The notes beneath the pieces are model-generated. The model was not told the origin of the DNA. It searched no databases and saw nothing but the letters and a program-made list of their open reading frames with translations. This document shows positions 1 to 8,620 of a stretch of DNA of 60,149 nt, piece after piece; the first letter of the stretch is position 1; every line of letters begins with the position of its first letter. This stretch comes from Paenibacillus koleovorans NBRC 103111 (lineage in GTDB: Bacteria > Bacillota > Bacilli > Paenibacillales > NBRC-103111). The DNA is taken from the NCBI RefSeq assembly GCF_004000845.1, contig NZ_BIMA01000037.1, forward strand, positions 1-60,149, read 5' to 3'. A program made the position numbers and the translations under genes.

Positions 1-96
1 GATCTTCCCTGATGGTTTTTCTTAAGACTGAGAATGATGCGTTTCGTGTCGGTTAATAGGGGAATTTCGTTGCAGGAAAAGGGCGCAGAGGTATGG

Positions 97-102
97 TATA
101 AT
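97..102 (+). promoter_or_regulatory. possible -10 box upstream of spoIIIE
   Basis: A perfect TATAAT lies 8 bases before the GGAGGTG ribosome site of the translocase gene. The best -35 candidate, TTGCAG at 70-75, is 21 bases away, which is too far for a normal sigma-A promoter, so only the -10 is credible. Positions 1-90 show no convincing gene. Confidence 0.3.
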
Positions 103-125
103 ATAGCACTGGAGGTGAAAAAGAC

Positions 126-2711
126 TTGGCAAAGCGCAGAAAGAAAAACGGTTCCTTGTCCGTTCAATTGAAATATGAGCTGTACGGCATTCTGATTCTC
201 ATTTTTTCCATCATCGCCCTCTCCAAGCAAGGATCGGTGGCCAGGTCGCTTACATATTTGTTCCGATTTTTCATCGGGGTGTTCGATTGGGTGATCCCGG
301 TTATATTCATTTATATCGGCTTGTACGCCATGATCCGCAGAGGCTGGCCGCAGCGCTGGTCGGCGCGGAAAACCGGAATTGTCCTGGTGTTGTGCGGTTT
401 TCTGATCATGAACCACATTACGATGTTCCAGCAGCTAGACCCCTATGAACAATTTCTCTCTACAAAATGGATCTTGAGTCAAACCTGGACAAGCCTGATT
501 GACGGATTAAACCCGACAGCGCAAGGGGCGGAAATATTGTCCACCCAAGTAGGCGGAGGCATGATTGGAGCCATTCTGTACGCAATTCTATATATGCTCT
601 TCGATAATACAGGTGCCAAGCTGATCGAGTACACCATGTTCGCTATCGGCTTCGTACTGATCACCGGCTTCTCCTATGTCGATATGGGCGGCAAGCTGAG
701 CACGCTGTTCCGGGGGACAGGCCTCCATGTTCGCGAGCAGCTTAAGGACCTGGTTCTTCTCTTGCGAGGCAGACCTAAGCCGAAGATAAAAGTGAAACAG
801 ACTAAAGCAGTACCGATATACGTGCCGCTTCATGACGACGACCTGGACGATGAGGAGGAGCTGCCGGTCATTACGCGGGAGAAGAAGAAACCGATCTTTT
901 TCCAAATGTTTGGCGGTAAACGGGCCGGCTCCGGTACGGCGGCAACCGCCAACCGTCCCTCGACCGTTCCGGGTGATGGGGAAGACGAGGATGATTTTGG
1001 CGGCGAAGTGGTGGTAGGGCTCGGCACTGTCGTAAGGCCCGTAGTGCAGGAGCATGAGCCCGATCAGCCAGAAATGCCGGTCATCCGGAACTTCCAAGAG
1101 CAGGTGGAGCCGGCGGCGGACGGACCGATCCACGCCTCCTGGGTGACGCCGCCCAAAAAGCAGGAGCCCGCTGCTGCAGCGGCTAAGAGCCGTGCAAAGA
1201 CGAAGGAGGAGCCGCCGGACGAGTCCGAGATGGCGTTCCAGGGGGAAGGCGATGAGGGCGGGGGAACGGCCTCGGCTCCGGCAACGCCTTACGAGCTGCC
1301 TTCGCTACATTTGTTATCCCGGCCGGCTGGCGCTGGTAAAGGCAGTGAACAAACCGACTACATGGTGGTCGCGAAAAAGCTGGAGTCGACCTTGGAAAGC
1401 TTCGGCGTACGTACGAAAGTGCTTGAGGTCGTTCGCGGGCCTGCCGTTACTCGATATGAAATTCAGCCGGATGTCGGAGTGAAGGTCAGCCGGATCGTCA
1501 GCTTGACCGATGATATCGCACTGGCACTCGCGGCGAAGGACATTCGGATGGAAGCGCCAATCCCGGGCAAATCGGCCATCGGCATCGAGGTGCCGAATAC
1601 GGAAGTGTCGGTCGTGACGATGAGGGAAGTAATGGAGAGCTTGGTGTTCCGGGATTCCAGCTCCAAGCTCAGCATCGCGTTTGGCCGCGATATCGCCGGG
1701 CAGGCCATCGTAGGCAACTTGGCCCGCATGCCGCACTTGCTCGTTGCCGGCGCTACCGGCTCCGGTAAATCGGTCTGTATTAACGGGATCATCACCAGCA
1801 TTCTGTACAAAGCGAAGCCGGATGAAGTCAAGTTCCTGATGATCGACCCGAAAATGGTCGAGCTGAACGTCTACAACGGCATCCCGCATTTGCTCGCACC
1901 GGTCGTGACCGATCCGCGTCGGGCATCGCTCGCACTGAAGAAAGTCGTCGTCGAGATGGAGAAACGGTATGAGCTGTTCTCCAAGAGCGGCACCCGGAAC
2001 ATCGAAGGCTACAATGCGATGTTGATCGAGAAGAAGGAAGGCGCTCCGCTTCCCTATATCGTCGTCATCGTCGATGAGCTCGCCGACTTGATGATGGTCG
2101 CGGCCGGCGACGTAGAAGATGCGATTTGCCGCCTGGCCCAGATGGCGCGTGCCGCCGGCATCCACTTGATCATCGCGACGCAGCGCCCTTCGGTCGACGT
2201 TATCACCGGCGTGATCAAGGCGAATATCCCTTCGCGGATCGCGTTCGGCGTCTCGTCCCAGGTGGATTCGCGGACGATTCTGGATATGGTCGGCGCGGAG
2301 AAGCTGCTTGGCCGAGGCGATATGCTTTTCTTACCGATGGGCGCTTCCAAGCCGATCCGGGTGCAAGGCGCCTTCCTCTCCGATGCCGAGGTGGAGTCGG
2401 TCGTCTCGTACGTCAGCCACCAGGAGCAAGCTCGTTACCAGGAAGAGCTCGTGCCGGAAATCGATGATTCCGCCGACGCGGCGGATGAGTACGAGGACGA
2501 GCTGTTCGACCAAGCGGTGCAAATCGTGCTTGAGGCGAAACAAGCGTCCGTCTCTTTGCTGCAGCGCCGCATGCGCATCGGCTACACCCGAGCCGCCCGC
2601 CTCATCGACGCGATGGAGGCCAAGGGCGTCGTCGGTCCCTACGAGGGCAGCAAACCACGAGAAGTGCTTGTGTCCATGGAGCAGTACTTCCACAACCGCG
2701 TACCTTCGTAA
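126..2711 (+). CDS. spoIIIE: DNA translocase SpoIIIE/FtsK
   Basis: Membrane-anchored, ATP-driven DNA pump that moves the chromosome through the division or sporulation septum. The N-terminal ~180 residues hold about four membrane segments. A low-complexity acidic, Ala/Pro-rich linker follows (about 230-400). The motor has Walker A GATGSGKS near residue 541 and Walker B IVDELADL near 647. The C-terminal winged-helix gamma domain (about 785-855), which reads oriented DNA sites in this family, is present. At 861 residues it is somewhat longer than B. subtilis SpoIIIE, mainly in the linker. The start is TTG, chosen because GGAGGTG lies 8 bases upstream. It heads the ymf-recA block as in Bacillales. 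Whether it is the sporulation or the vegetative paralogue cannot be settled from sequence alone, but the location favours SpoIIIE. Confidence 0.95.
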   Translation: MAKRRKKNGSLSVQLKYELYGILILIFSIIALSKQGSVARSLTYLFRFFIGVFDWVIPVIFIYIGLYAMIRRGWPQRWSARKTGIVLVLCGFLIMNHITMFQQLDPYEQFLSTKWILSQTWTSLIDGLNPTAQGAEILSTQVGGGMIGAILYAILYMLFDNTGAKLIEYTMFAIGFVLITGFSYVDMGGKLSTLFRGTGLHVREQLKDLVLLLRGRPKPKIKVKQTKAVPIYVPLHDDDLDDEEELPVITREKKKPIFFQMFGGKRAGSGTAATANRPSTVPGDGEDEDDFGGEVVVGLGTVVRPVVQEHEPDQPEMPVIRNFQEQVEPAADGPIHASWVTPPKKQEPAAAAAKSRAKTKEEPPDESEMAFQGEGDEGGGTASAPATPYELPSLHLLSRPAGAGKGSEQTDYMVVAKKLESTLESFGVRTKVLEVVRGPAVTRYEIQPDVGVKVSRIVSLTDDIALALAAKDIRMEAPIPGKSAIGIEVPNTEVSVVTMREVMESLVFRDSSSKLSIAFGRDIAGQAIVGNLARMPHLLVAGATGSGKSVCINGIITSILYKAKPDEVKFLMIDPKMVELNVYNGIPHLLAPVVTDPRRASLALKKVVVEMEKRYELFSKSGTRNIEGYNAMLIEKKEGAPLPYIVVIVDELADLMMVAAGDVEDAICRLAQMARAAGIHLIIATQRPSVDVITGVIKANIPSRIAFGVSSQVDSRTILDMVGAEKLLGRGDMLFLPMGASKPIRVQGAFLSDAEVESVVSYVSHQEQARYQEELVPEIDDSADAADEYEDELFDQAVQIVLEAKQASVSLLQRRMRIGYTRAARLIDAMEAKGVVGPYEGSKPREVLVSMEQYFHNRVPS

Positions 2712-2759
2712 GTAACTGAGTATTATGGTTTTTGCTTTGCACTTTGCTTTTCCTATCCA

Positions 2760-2792
2760 CCCCCACTGCGCATGCAGAGGGGGTTTCGTTTT
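2760..2792 (+). terminator. Rho-independent terminator after spoIIIE
   Basis: Stem CCCCC-A-CTGC pairs with GCAG-A-GGGGG (one A/A mismatch) around a GCAT loop and is followed by TTTCGTTTT. It closes the spoIIIE transcript. Confidence 0.75.
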
Positions 2793-2809
2793 GTCCGGCC
2801 CTTCGCGGA

Positions 2810-2929
2810 GAATGTGGCTAGGAGTGGAGAAACGAAGTGTCCGCCTTTGAAATCATATCGCAACCCAAACTATATCCATTCTAATCAAGCGATATGATTT
2901 CAACAGCGGTCGTAGCCCTAGCCATATTC
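2810..2929. repeat. long imperfect palindromic intergenic element
   Basis: The spoIIIE-sleB gap (2712-3035) holds a nested inverted repeat. A perfect 13-base arm GAAATCATATCGC (2849-2861) faces GCGATATGATTTC (2889-2901). The complementarity continues outward to GAATGTGGCTAGG (2810-2822) against CCTAGCCATATTC (2917-2929), with one mismatch. The right half (about 2861-2920) is recognisable again at 15471-15527, so this looks like one member of a dispersed palindromic repeat family. No coding function is evident. Confidence 0.6.
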
Positions 2930-2965
2930 GTAGCTGTTTTTGTATCGGACTTAGAAACACCTGCT

Positions 2966-2995
2966 GCATAATCGCATCACCCCCTCCTAATACTA
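2966..2995 (+). promoter_or_regulatory. candidate sigma-G/F promoter of sleB
   Basis: GCATA (2966-2970), an 18-base spacer and AATACTA (2989-2995) fit the forespore sigma-G pattern (GnATR, 17-18 bases, CATnnTA) with one mismatch. Forespore expression is what is known for sleB. No sigma-A promoter competes in this gap. Confidence 0.4.
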
Positions 2996-3035
2996 TCCTT
3001 AAAGACATCCAGATAAGGAAGGTTGAGCGAGACGA

Positions 3036-3824
3036 ATGAACAAGCGCATACTGATCATCACATTGAGCATCTTGCTGGTGCTGTTCATCTCCATGGAGGT
3101 CAAGTCGGCGCTGCGAACCGAGCAGACGTTCAGCAACGCCATCTTGAAATACGGCGCCAAGGGAGAAGACATTTTCGAATTGCAGGGCCGGTTGAAATAC
3201 TTAGGGTTCTACTTCGGCAAAATCGACGGGCAATTCGGATCCAAAACTCAGCAATCGGTGAAAAACTTCCAATACAAGTTCGGCATGAAAGTCGACGGGG
3301 TCGCCGGCTCCAAGACGAAGCTGAAGCTCTGGGAAGCGACGAAAGCATGGACACCGGACAAGACGCCTCGCGAAGGAGCCCAAGCAGGGACAGGCGGCGC
3401 CGGAGGGGGAGCGGCCCCAGCGCCGGCGACCGGCGGCTCCAGTATGCCGGCCTCGAACCATCTCGGCTTGTCCGAGCAAGACTTGAACCTGATGGCGAAT
3501 GCCGTGTACGGGGAATCCCGAGGCGAGCCTTACATCGGGCAAGTGGCGGTAGCGGGCGTTATCTTGAATCGGCTCAAATCGGCCAGCTTCCCGAATACGA
3601 TATCCGGCGTTATTTTCCAACCGGGAGCGTTCACGGCGGTGGCGGACGGCCAAATCTGGCTGACGCCGAACGAAACGGCGAAGAAAGCGGTCCAGGACGC
3701 GATCAACGGAGTCGACCCGTCCGGGGGATGTCTGTACTATTTCAACCCGGAAACGGCGACCTCGAAATGGATCTGGACACGCGTGCAAGTGAAGAAGATC
3801 GGCAAACACATTTTCTGCAACTAA
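3036..3824 (+). CDS. sleB: spore cortex-lytic enzyme SleB
   Basis: Germination-specific lytic transglycosylase that degrades spore cortex peptidoglycan. The 262-residue protein has an N-terminal signal/anchor segment (about 5-25), a PG_binding_1 repeat (about 40-100; FELQGRLKYLGFYFGKIDG), a Gly/Ala/Pro linker, and a C-terminal Hydrolase_2 domain with the motif NAVYGESRGEP. Its Glu is the conserved catalytic residue of the family. The start ATG has AAGGAAGG 13 bases upstream; an in-frame stop just upstream excludes a longer form. In many Bacillales sleB is followed by ypeB, its stabilising partner, but here it stands alone with its own terminator. B. subtilis does not carry sleB at this locus. 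Confidence 0.9.
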   Translation: MNKRILIITLSILLVLFISMEVKSALRTEQTFSNAILKYGAKGEDIFELQGRLKYLGFYFGKIDGQFGSKTQQSVKNFQYKFGMKVDGVAGSKTKLKLWEATKAWTPDKTPREGAQAGTGGAGGGAAPAPATGGSSMPASNHLGLSEQDLNLMANAVYGESRGEPYIGQVAVAGVILNRLKSASFPNTISGVIFQPGAFTAVADGQIWLTPNETAKKAVQDAINGVDPSGGCLYYFNPETATSKWIWTRVQVKKIGKHIFCN

Positions 3825-3835
3825 GCGAGATCGGT

Positions 3836-3863
3836 GAAGTAACCTCCCCAGGTTGCTTCTTCT
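3836..3863 (+). terminator. terminator after sleB
   Basis: The 10-base stem GAAGTAACCT/AGGTTGCTTC (one G-U pair) with a CCCC loop is followed by a pyrimidine-rich TTCTGTTT tail. It separates sleB from the downstream protease genes. Confidence 0.65.
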
Positions 3864-3952
3864 GTTTCTGGAAGAATATAATGGTACTAAGTCCGATACA
3901 TTGGTAGAAGATGCCAACCAAATCGGCTTTGTGGCGAAGGGAGAGCAACCTT

Positions 3953-5239
3953 TTGACAAACGCAAGCTTATTCGAACGTGACGAAGTGAACCGGATCCGG
4001 CTCCATGTGAAGCCGACCAAGCAGTTCAAGACGTTTGCCATCTCGGTCTATATCGGACAACCGCTGTCGGAACAGACGGTAACCTCTACCGCGCTCATAC
4101 CGTTCGTCATGCGCAGAGGAACGTCCGCCTTGCCCGAGACGAAGCAGTTCCGCGAGAAGCTCGACGACTTATACGGAGCCGGCTTCGGCTTTGACGTGTA
4201 CAAGCGAGGCGATTATCAGATCGTACAGTTCCGTATGGACGTCATCCACGACCAGTTCGTGGCCGGTGCGGAAGGGTTGCTCCGACAGGGCTTCGAGTTC
4301 GTAGGCTCTACGATTGCGGACCCGCTGGTGGAGAACGGCGCTTTCCGTGAGAAATACGTAACTTCGGAGAAAGACACGCTCAAGAAAAAGCTCGAATCGA
4401 TCATTAACGATAAAATTCGGTATGCCGCCGAACGCTGTACGGAGGAAATGTGCAGCGGGGAGCCGTACCGGTTGTATCCGCTGGGCCGATTGGAAGATTT
4501 GCCGAGCATCGATCCGGCTTCCCTATACAGCTCCTACAATAATTGGCTGGCCGAAGCGCCGATCGATATTTATGTAGTAGGCGATACGACAATGGATGAA
4601 GTGAAAAGGCTGGTAACCGCCGCTTTCAAAATCGACCGCCAAGGCGCTGCCCGCTACGACAAGAAAGTGGTGCATCCTCAGGCAAGAGCAACCAAAGAAA
4701 TTGTAGAACGGCTGGACGTAAGCCAAGGAAAGCTGAATATGGGGCTGCGCCTCCCAATTACATACGTGGATGAGCAATACCCGGCAGCACTTGTGTACAA
4801 CGGAATTTTGGGCGGTTACCCGCATTCCAAGCTGTTTATCAACGTGCGTGAAAAAGCTAGCCTGGCCTATTACGCTTCCTCGCGCCTCGACGGACATAAA
4901 GGCATATTGACGCTGCAGTCGGGGATCGAGATCGCCAATTTCGAGAAAGCGAAGGACATCATGCAGCAGCAGCTGGAGGCGATGGTCCAGGGCGACATCA
5001 GCGATCTCGAGCTTTCCCAGACGAAGGCGATGATCGCGAATCAGCTGAGGGAGAGCAAAGATTCCGCTTTTGAGACGATCGGGCTCGATTTCAACGCGCA
5101 GCTATCCGGCAGAGATCGCTCCGTAGAGCAGCTGATTGCGGCTACGGAAGCAGTGGATGTAGCAGCGATCAAGCAAGTAGCGGAGCAGGTTCGACTGGAT
5201 ACGATTTATTTCTTGCGCGACCGGAAGGGAGGACAATAA
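3953..5239 (+). CDS. ymfF: M16-family protease-like subunit, YmfF type
   Basis: Insulinase-like (M16) protein of about 428 residues, the first of a tandem pair. The zinc-binding HxxEH signature is absent: the matching N-terminal segment reads TALIPFVMRRGTSAL. It is therefore expected to be the non-catalytic partner of the downstream HxxEH protein, as in two-subunit M16 proteases. The start is set at TTG 3953 because AAGGGAG lies 9 bases upstream. An in-frame ATG at 3911 would add 14 residues but has a weaker ribosome site. It is one base from the next gene, so the two are translationally coupled. The substrate is unknown; the pair is conserved next to ymfI-ymfM in Bacillales. Confidence 0.85.
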   Translation: MTNASLFERDEVNRIRLHVKPTKQFKTFAISVYIGQPLSEQTVTSTALIPFVMRRGTSALPETKQFREKLDDLYGAGFGFDVYKRGDYQIVQFRMDVIHDQFVAGAEGLLRQGFEFVGSTIADPLVENGAFREKYVTSEKDTLKKKLESIINDKIRYAAERCTEEMCSGEPYRLYPLGRLEDLPSIDPASLYSSYNNWLAEAPIDIYVVGDTTMDEVKRLVTAAFKIDRQGAARYDKKVVHPQARATKEIVERLDVSQGKLNMGLRLPITYVDEQYPAALVYNGILGGYPHSKLFINVREKASLAYYASSRLDGHKGILTLQSGIEIANFEKAKDIMQQQLEAMVQGDISDLELSQTKAMIANQLRESKDSAFETIGLDFNAQLSGRDRSVEQLIAATEAVDVAAIKQVAEQVRLDTIYFLRDRKGGQ

Positions 5240-5240
5240 G

Positions 5241-6542
5241 ATGAAGGCCATCTCATTCGATCAGTTGCAGGAGACGGTTTACCACGAAAAGCTGCCGAAC
5301 GGCTTGAACGTATATTTGCTGCCGAAGCCGGGCTTTCAGAAGACGTACGCCACCTTCTCCACGCATTATGGATCGATCGACAATCATTTCCAAGTGGAAG
5401 GGCAGAATGCGGCGCAAGTACCGGACGGCATCGCCCATTTTCTGGAGCACAAAATGTTCGAGGAGCCGGAAGGCGACATTTTCGCCAAATTCGCCTCTCT
5501 CGGCGCATCCGCCAATGCGTTCACGAGCTTCGACCGTACCGTTTATTTGTTCTCCGCCACCAATCAAATCGAGCAAAGCTTGACGACCTTGATCGACTTC
5601 GTGCAAAATCCTTATTTCACCGATCAAAACGTGGAAAAGGAAAAAGGGATCATCGGCCAGGAAATCAACATGTACGGCGACAATCCCGACTGGCGTGTCT
5701 ATTTCGGCCTGATTGAAGCGCTCTATGCCAAACACCCGGTTCGAATCGATATCGCCGGAACGGTCGCCTCGATTTCAGAGATTACAAAGGAAACGCTCTA
5801 TTTGTGCTATCACGCATTTTACCATCCGACGAACATGAGCTTGTTTATTGTCGGCGGTTTCGAGCCGGAGCTGATTATGGAGCTCGTTCGCGCGAACCAA
5901 GCGGCCAAGACGTTCCCGCCTCAAGGGGAGATCCAGCGGTTCTTCGAGGAGGAGCCTCAGCCGGTCAAACAAAAGGAAAAACGAATCGAGCTGCCGGTTT
6001 CTTTGCCTAAGTGTTTGTTCGGGTTTAAGGACCTTGTCGGACAGGAGAGCGGCGAGCAACTGCTGCGCAAGGAGCTGACGACCAAGCTCGCGCTGGATGC
6101 GCTGTTAAGCGGAAGCTCAAATCTGTATCAGTCGATGTACGACGATGGGATTATTTCGGATTCGTTCGGCCATGAGTTCAACTGTGGAGTGAACTATTCG
6201 TTCTCGATCATCGGCGGCGACACGAAGGACCCGGAAGCGCTCATGGCGAGGGTGTCGGAGGAGCTGAAGCGGGCGACCGAGCACGGCATCGACGCTGCGG
6301 CGTTTGAACGCAGCAAGCGCAAGAAGATCGGCGCCTTTCTGCGCATGATGAATTCACCGGAATCACTGGCTCATGAATTCACGAAATATGAGTTTAAGGG
6401 AACGCATCTATTCGATGTTCTCCAAGTATACGAGTCGATCACCCACGAAGAAGCCAATCGGCGGATCGCGGAGCATGTCGATTTCGACCGGATGGCGGTC
6501 TGCATCGTACATAGCCCGGAGGGAGAGCCGGCCGCACTATGA
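5241..6542 (+). CDS. ymfH: M16-family zinc protease, YmfH type
   Basis: Catalytic member of the tandem insulinase-like pair, 433 residues. The inverted zinc motif HFLEH is present (in GIAHFLEHKMFE, about residues 56-67), with the downstream glutamate region in the fold of peptidase M16; a C-terminal M16_C domain follows. It probably forms a clamshell heterodimer with the preceding HxxEH-less protein. The start ATG follows GGGAGG in the end of ymfF. Its stop overlaps the next start by four bases (ATGA), which indicates one operon with ymfI. No signal peptide is visible, so it acts in the cytoplasm. The physiological substrate is not known. Confidence 0.88.
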   Translation: MKAISFDQLQETVYHEKLPNGLNVYLLPKPGFQKTYATFSTHYGSIDNHFQVEGQNAAQVPDGIAHFLEHKMFEEPEGDIFAKFASLGASANAFTSFDRTVYLFSATNQIEQSLTTLIDFVQNPYFTDQNVEKEKGIIGQEINMYGDNPDWRVYFGLIEALYAKHPVRIDIAGTVASISEITKETLYLCYHAFYHPTNMSLFIVGGFEPELIMELVRANQAAKTFPPQGEIQRFFEEEPQPVKQKEKRIELPVSLPKCLFGFKDLVGQESGEQLLRKELTTKLALDALLSGSSNLYQSMYDDGIISDSFGHEFNCGVNYSFSIIGGDTKDPEALMARVSEELKRATEHGIDAAAFERSKRKKIGAFLRMMNSPESLAHEFTKYEFKGTHLFDVLQVYESITHEEANRRIAEHVDFDRMAVCIVHSPEGEPAAL

Positions 6543-7288
6543 ACAAACCGCTTTCCGAGACGACCGTCCTGATCACGGGAGCGAGCCGGGGCATCGGCGC
6601 GGCGGTGGCGGAGCGTTTCGCCTCCGTCGGGATGCGGGTCGTCATCCATTACTTGAATGCGCATGAGGCGGCGAACGAGGTAGCACGAGCTTGTATGGCG
6701 CACGGGGGCCAAGTGCTGACTGTCACAGCCGACTTGAGGTCCAGGGAACAGCTGCAACGCATGCACGAGAAGATGCAGCAGCATGGCATGATGCCGGATA
6801 TTCTCGTGAACAATGCCGGCGTGTCCCATTTCGGCTTGCTGTCGGACATCACCGAAGAAGATTGGGATCGTGTGATGGACATCAACCTGAAGGGAATGTT
6901 CCTCTGCACCCAGCTATTCATGCCCCATATGATCCGTCAGAAATACGGCCGCATCATCAACGTTTCGTCCGTATGGGGCATCTCCGGCGCTTCCTGCGAG
7001 GTGGTGTATTCGACCGCCAAGGGAGGGGTGAACGCCTTCACGAAGTCGCTCGCCAAGGAGCTGGCTCCTTCCGGCGTGACGGTCAATGCGGTCGCACCCG
7101 GCGTCGTGGAGACGACGATGAACGATCGGCTGGACGCGGACGAGCAGCAGGCGCTGAAGAGCGAGATTCCGCTCGGGCGGTTCGCGCAGCCGGATGAGAT
7201 CGCCTCGCTCGTTTACTTTATCGCGTTGCCCGAGTCCGGATACATCACCGGCCAGATCATCAGCCCGAACGGCGGCTGGCTTACTTAA
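6539..7288 (+). CDS. ymfI: SDR oxidoreductase, YmfI/FabG-like
   Basis: Short-chain dehydrogenase/reductase of 249 residues, the typical size of the classical SDR family. Visible motifs are the NAD(P)-binding TGASRGIG near residue 14, NNAGVS, the catalytic Ser in NVSSVWG, and the YSTAKGG (YxxxK) pair. Family members at this locus are annotated as 3-oxoacyl-ACP reductase-like, but the true substrate is not established, and the housekeeping fabG normally sits in the fatty-acid cluster. It overlaps ymfH by four bases, so it is co-translated with the protease pair. Confidence 0.85.
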   Translation: MNKPLSETTVLITGASRGIGAAVAERFASVGMRVVIHYLNAHEAANEVARACMAHGGQVLTVTADLRSREQLQRMHEKMQQHGMMPDILVNNAGVSHFGLLSDITEEDWDRVMDINLKGMFLCTQLFMPHMIRQKYGRIINVSSVWGISGASCEVVYSTAKGGVNAFTKSLAKELAPSGVTVNAVAPGVVETTMNDRLDADEQQALKSEIPLGRFAQPDEIASLVYFIALPESGYITGQIISPNGGWLT

Positions 7289-7343
7289 CCTTCTTCCTGT
7301 TATTGGCGGTGCGTCGGAGCATAAGGGACGGTCATTTTGCCCA

Positions 7344-7352
7344 TGCTACAAT
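7344..7352 (+). promoter_or_regulatory. possible extended -10 promoter of ymfJ
   Basis: TGC followed directly by TACAAT (7347-7352) makes an extended -10 element 43 bases before the ymfJ start. No good -35 is seen. Confidence 0.25.
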
Positions 7353-7394
7353 TGCAACGGCTGCATCACAACTATCCCGAAGGAGTGTGTCATC

Positions 7395-7640
7395 ATGTCG
7401 ACGGTACTGAAAAGCTTTGAACGGTGGAAATCGTTCCTGGGCGAGCGGATGGATCAAGCTCAACATGCCGGAATGAGCGATGAAACGATTGCGAAGCTCG
7501 CCGTGCAGATCGGGGAATTTCTCTCCGACAAGATTGATCCGGAGAATCACGAAGAGCGCGTGCTCAAGGATCTCTGGGACGTCGCGGATCATGAGGAGAA
7601 GATTACGCTCGCCAAGCTGATGATGAAGCTGGTAAAATAG
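7395..7640 (+). CDS. ymfJ: DUF3243 protein YmfJ
   Basis: Small soluble protein of 81 residues (MSTVLKSFERWKSFLGERM...), recognised as the DUF3243 family from its size, predicted all-helical character and position between the ymfI-type and ymfK-type genes. No catalytic motif can be seen and its function is unknown. The ATG at 7395 is preceded by AAGGAGTG at a good distance. The frame stays open upstream into the end of ymfI, but the ribosome site decides for the short form. It is followed by a G+C-rich hairpin. Confidence 0.82.
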   Translation: MSTVLKSFERWKSFLGERMDQAQHAGMSDETIAKLAVQIGEFLSDKIDPENHEERVLKDLWDVADHEEKITLAKLMMKLVK

Positions 7641-7650
7641 GGAGCCCTCT

Positions 7651-7684
7651 GCAAAGCCTCCTCAAGCAGGGGGCTTTGCCCTTT
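7651..7684 (+). terminator. hairpin after ymfJ, weak terminator
   Basis: The 12-base stem GCAAAGCCTCCT/AGGGGGCTTTGC (one wobble) with loop CAAGC is strong, but the tail CCCTTTCG has few T residues, so termination may be partial. Confidence 0.45.
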
Positions 7685-7783
7685 CGCGTCGAAAAACTTA
7701 TGCAGGTTAGAAGGAAAGCCGCGAAAATTGTAGAATACTATGTAGAATGGACTTCATTTCGTTTTCGCTTGAGAGGGGTACGC

Positions 7784-8554
7784 ATGGAAATCAAACAATG
7801 GTACATGGAATATAAAATTCATAAGAACCGTCCGGGTTTGCTGGGCGATATCGCTTCTTTGATGGGGATGCTGGAAATCAACATTTTGACGATCAACGGG
7901 GTGGAAGACAAAACCCGGGGTATGCTCCTGCAGACAAATGACGACGAAAAAATCGAGCTTATGGGTAAGATGTTAAAAAAAGTGGATAATATAACCGTAA
8001 CGGCATTACGCGCCCCGAAACTTGTCGATATATTGGCGGTACGCCACGGCCGCTATATCGAGAGAGACTCGGACGACCGCAAGACATTTCGTTTTACACG
8101 GGATGAGCTCGGTCTGCTGGTTGATTTTCTTGGCGAGATTTGCAAGCGGGAAGGCAATCAAGTGATCGGCTTGCGCGGAATGCCGCGGGTAGGCAAGACG
8201 GAGTCGATCATCGCGGGCAGCGTATGCGCCAAGAAGCGGTGGACATTCGTTTCTTCAACTTTGCTGCGTCAGACCGTGAGAAGCCAGTTGTCGGAGGATG
8301 AGATGAGCCCGAGCAACGTCTTCATTATCGACGGCATTGTATCCACTATGCGATCTAATGAAAAGCACCACACTCTTTTGCGCGAAATTATGAAAATGTC
8401 TTCCACCAAAGTCATCGAACACCCGGACATCTTTATCCGCGAATCGGAGTATACATACGATAACTTTAATTACATCATCGAGCTGCGGAACAATCCGGAG
8501 GAAGAAATTTCATACGAAAGCTTCATTAATATCGACCAAGATACGGGCTTTTGA
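7784..8554 (+). CDS. ymfK: DUF3388 protein YmfK with P-loop-like motif
   Basis: 256-residue protein of the YmfK/DUF3388 family, conserved at this locus but without an assigned role. The N-terminal ~75 residues (EYKIHKNRPGLLGDIASLMG) look like an ACT-type small-molecule sensor. The middle holds a Walker A-like GMPRVGKT near residue 132 and a hydrophobic stretch ending in Asp, VFIIDG, near 180, like a Walker B strand. Together these suggest nucleotide binding, which is inference. ATG 7784 is chosen because GAGAGGGG lies 5 bases upstream and the family begins with this sequence; the frame is open further upstream through the terminator hairpin. Confidence 0.82.
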   Translation: MEIKQWYMEYKIHKNRPGLLGDIASLMGMLEINILTINGVEDKTRGMLLQTNDDEKIELMGKMLKKVDNITVTALRAPKLVDILAVRHGRYIERDSDDRKTFRFTRDELGLLVDFLGEICKREGNQVIGLRGMPRVGKTESIIAGSVCAKKRWTFVSSTLLRQTVRSQLSEDEMSPSNVFIIDGIVSTMRSNEKHHTLLREIMKMSSTKVIEHPDIFIRESEYTYDNFNYIIELRNNPEEEISYESFINIDQDTGF

Positions 8555-8620
8555 CGTTTTTGACACGTTTGCAGGCATCCCAATGATTGGACAGCCTTAC
8601 TATCAGGAGGTGAACACCCC

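Noticed and set aside
1314-2165. Long minus-strand frame opposite spoIIIE
   Set aside because: It is antisense to the motor domain, has no family-like sequence, and results from the GC-rich codon use of the real gene.
2894-2971. Micro-frame of 25 hydrophobic residues (MISTAVVALAIFVAVF...) inside the palindromic repeat
   Set aside because: No ribosome site, lies wholly in the repeat arm, and the second repeat copy does not keep the reading beyond MI(S/A)TA.
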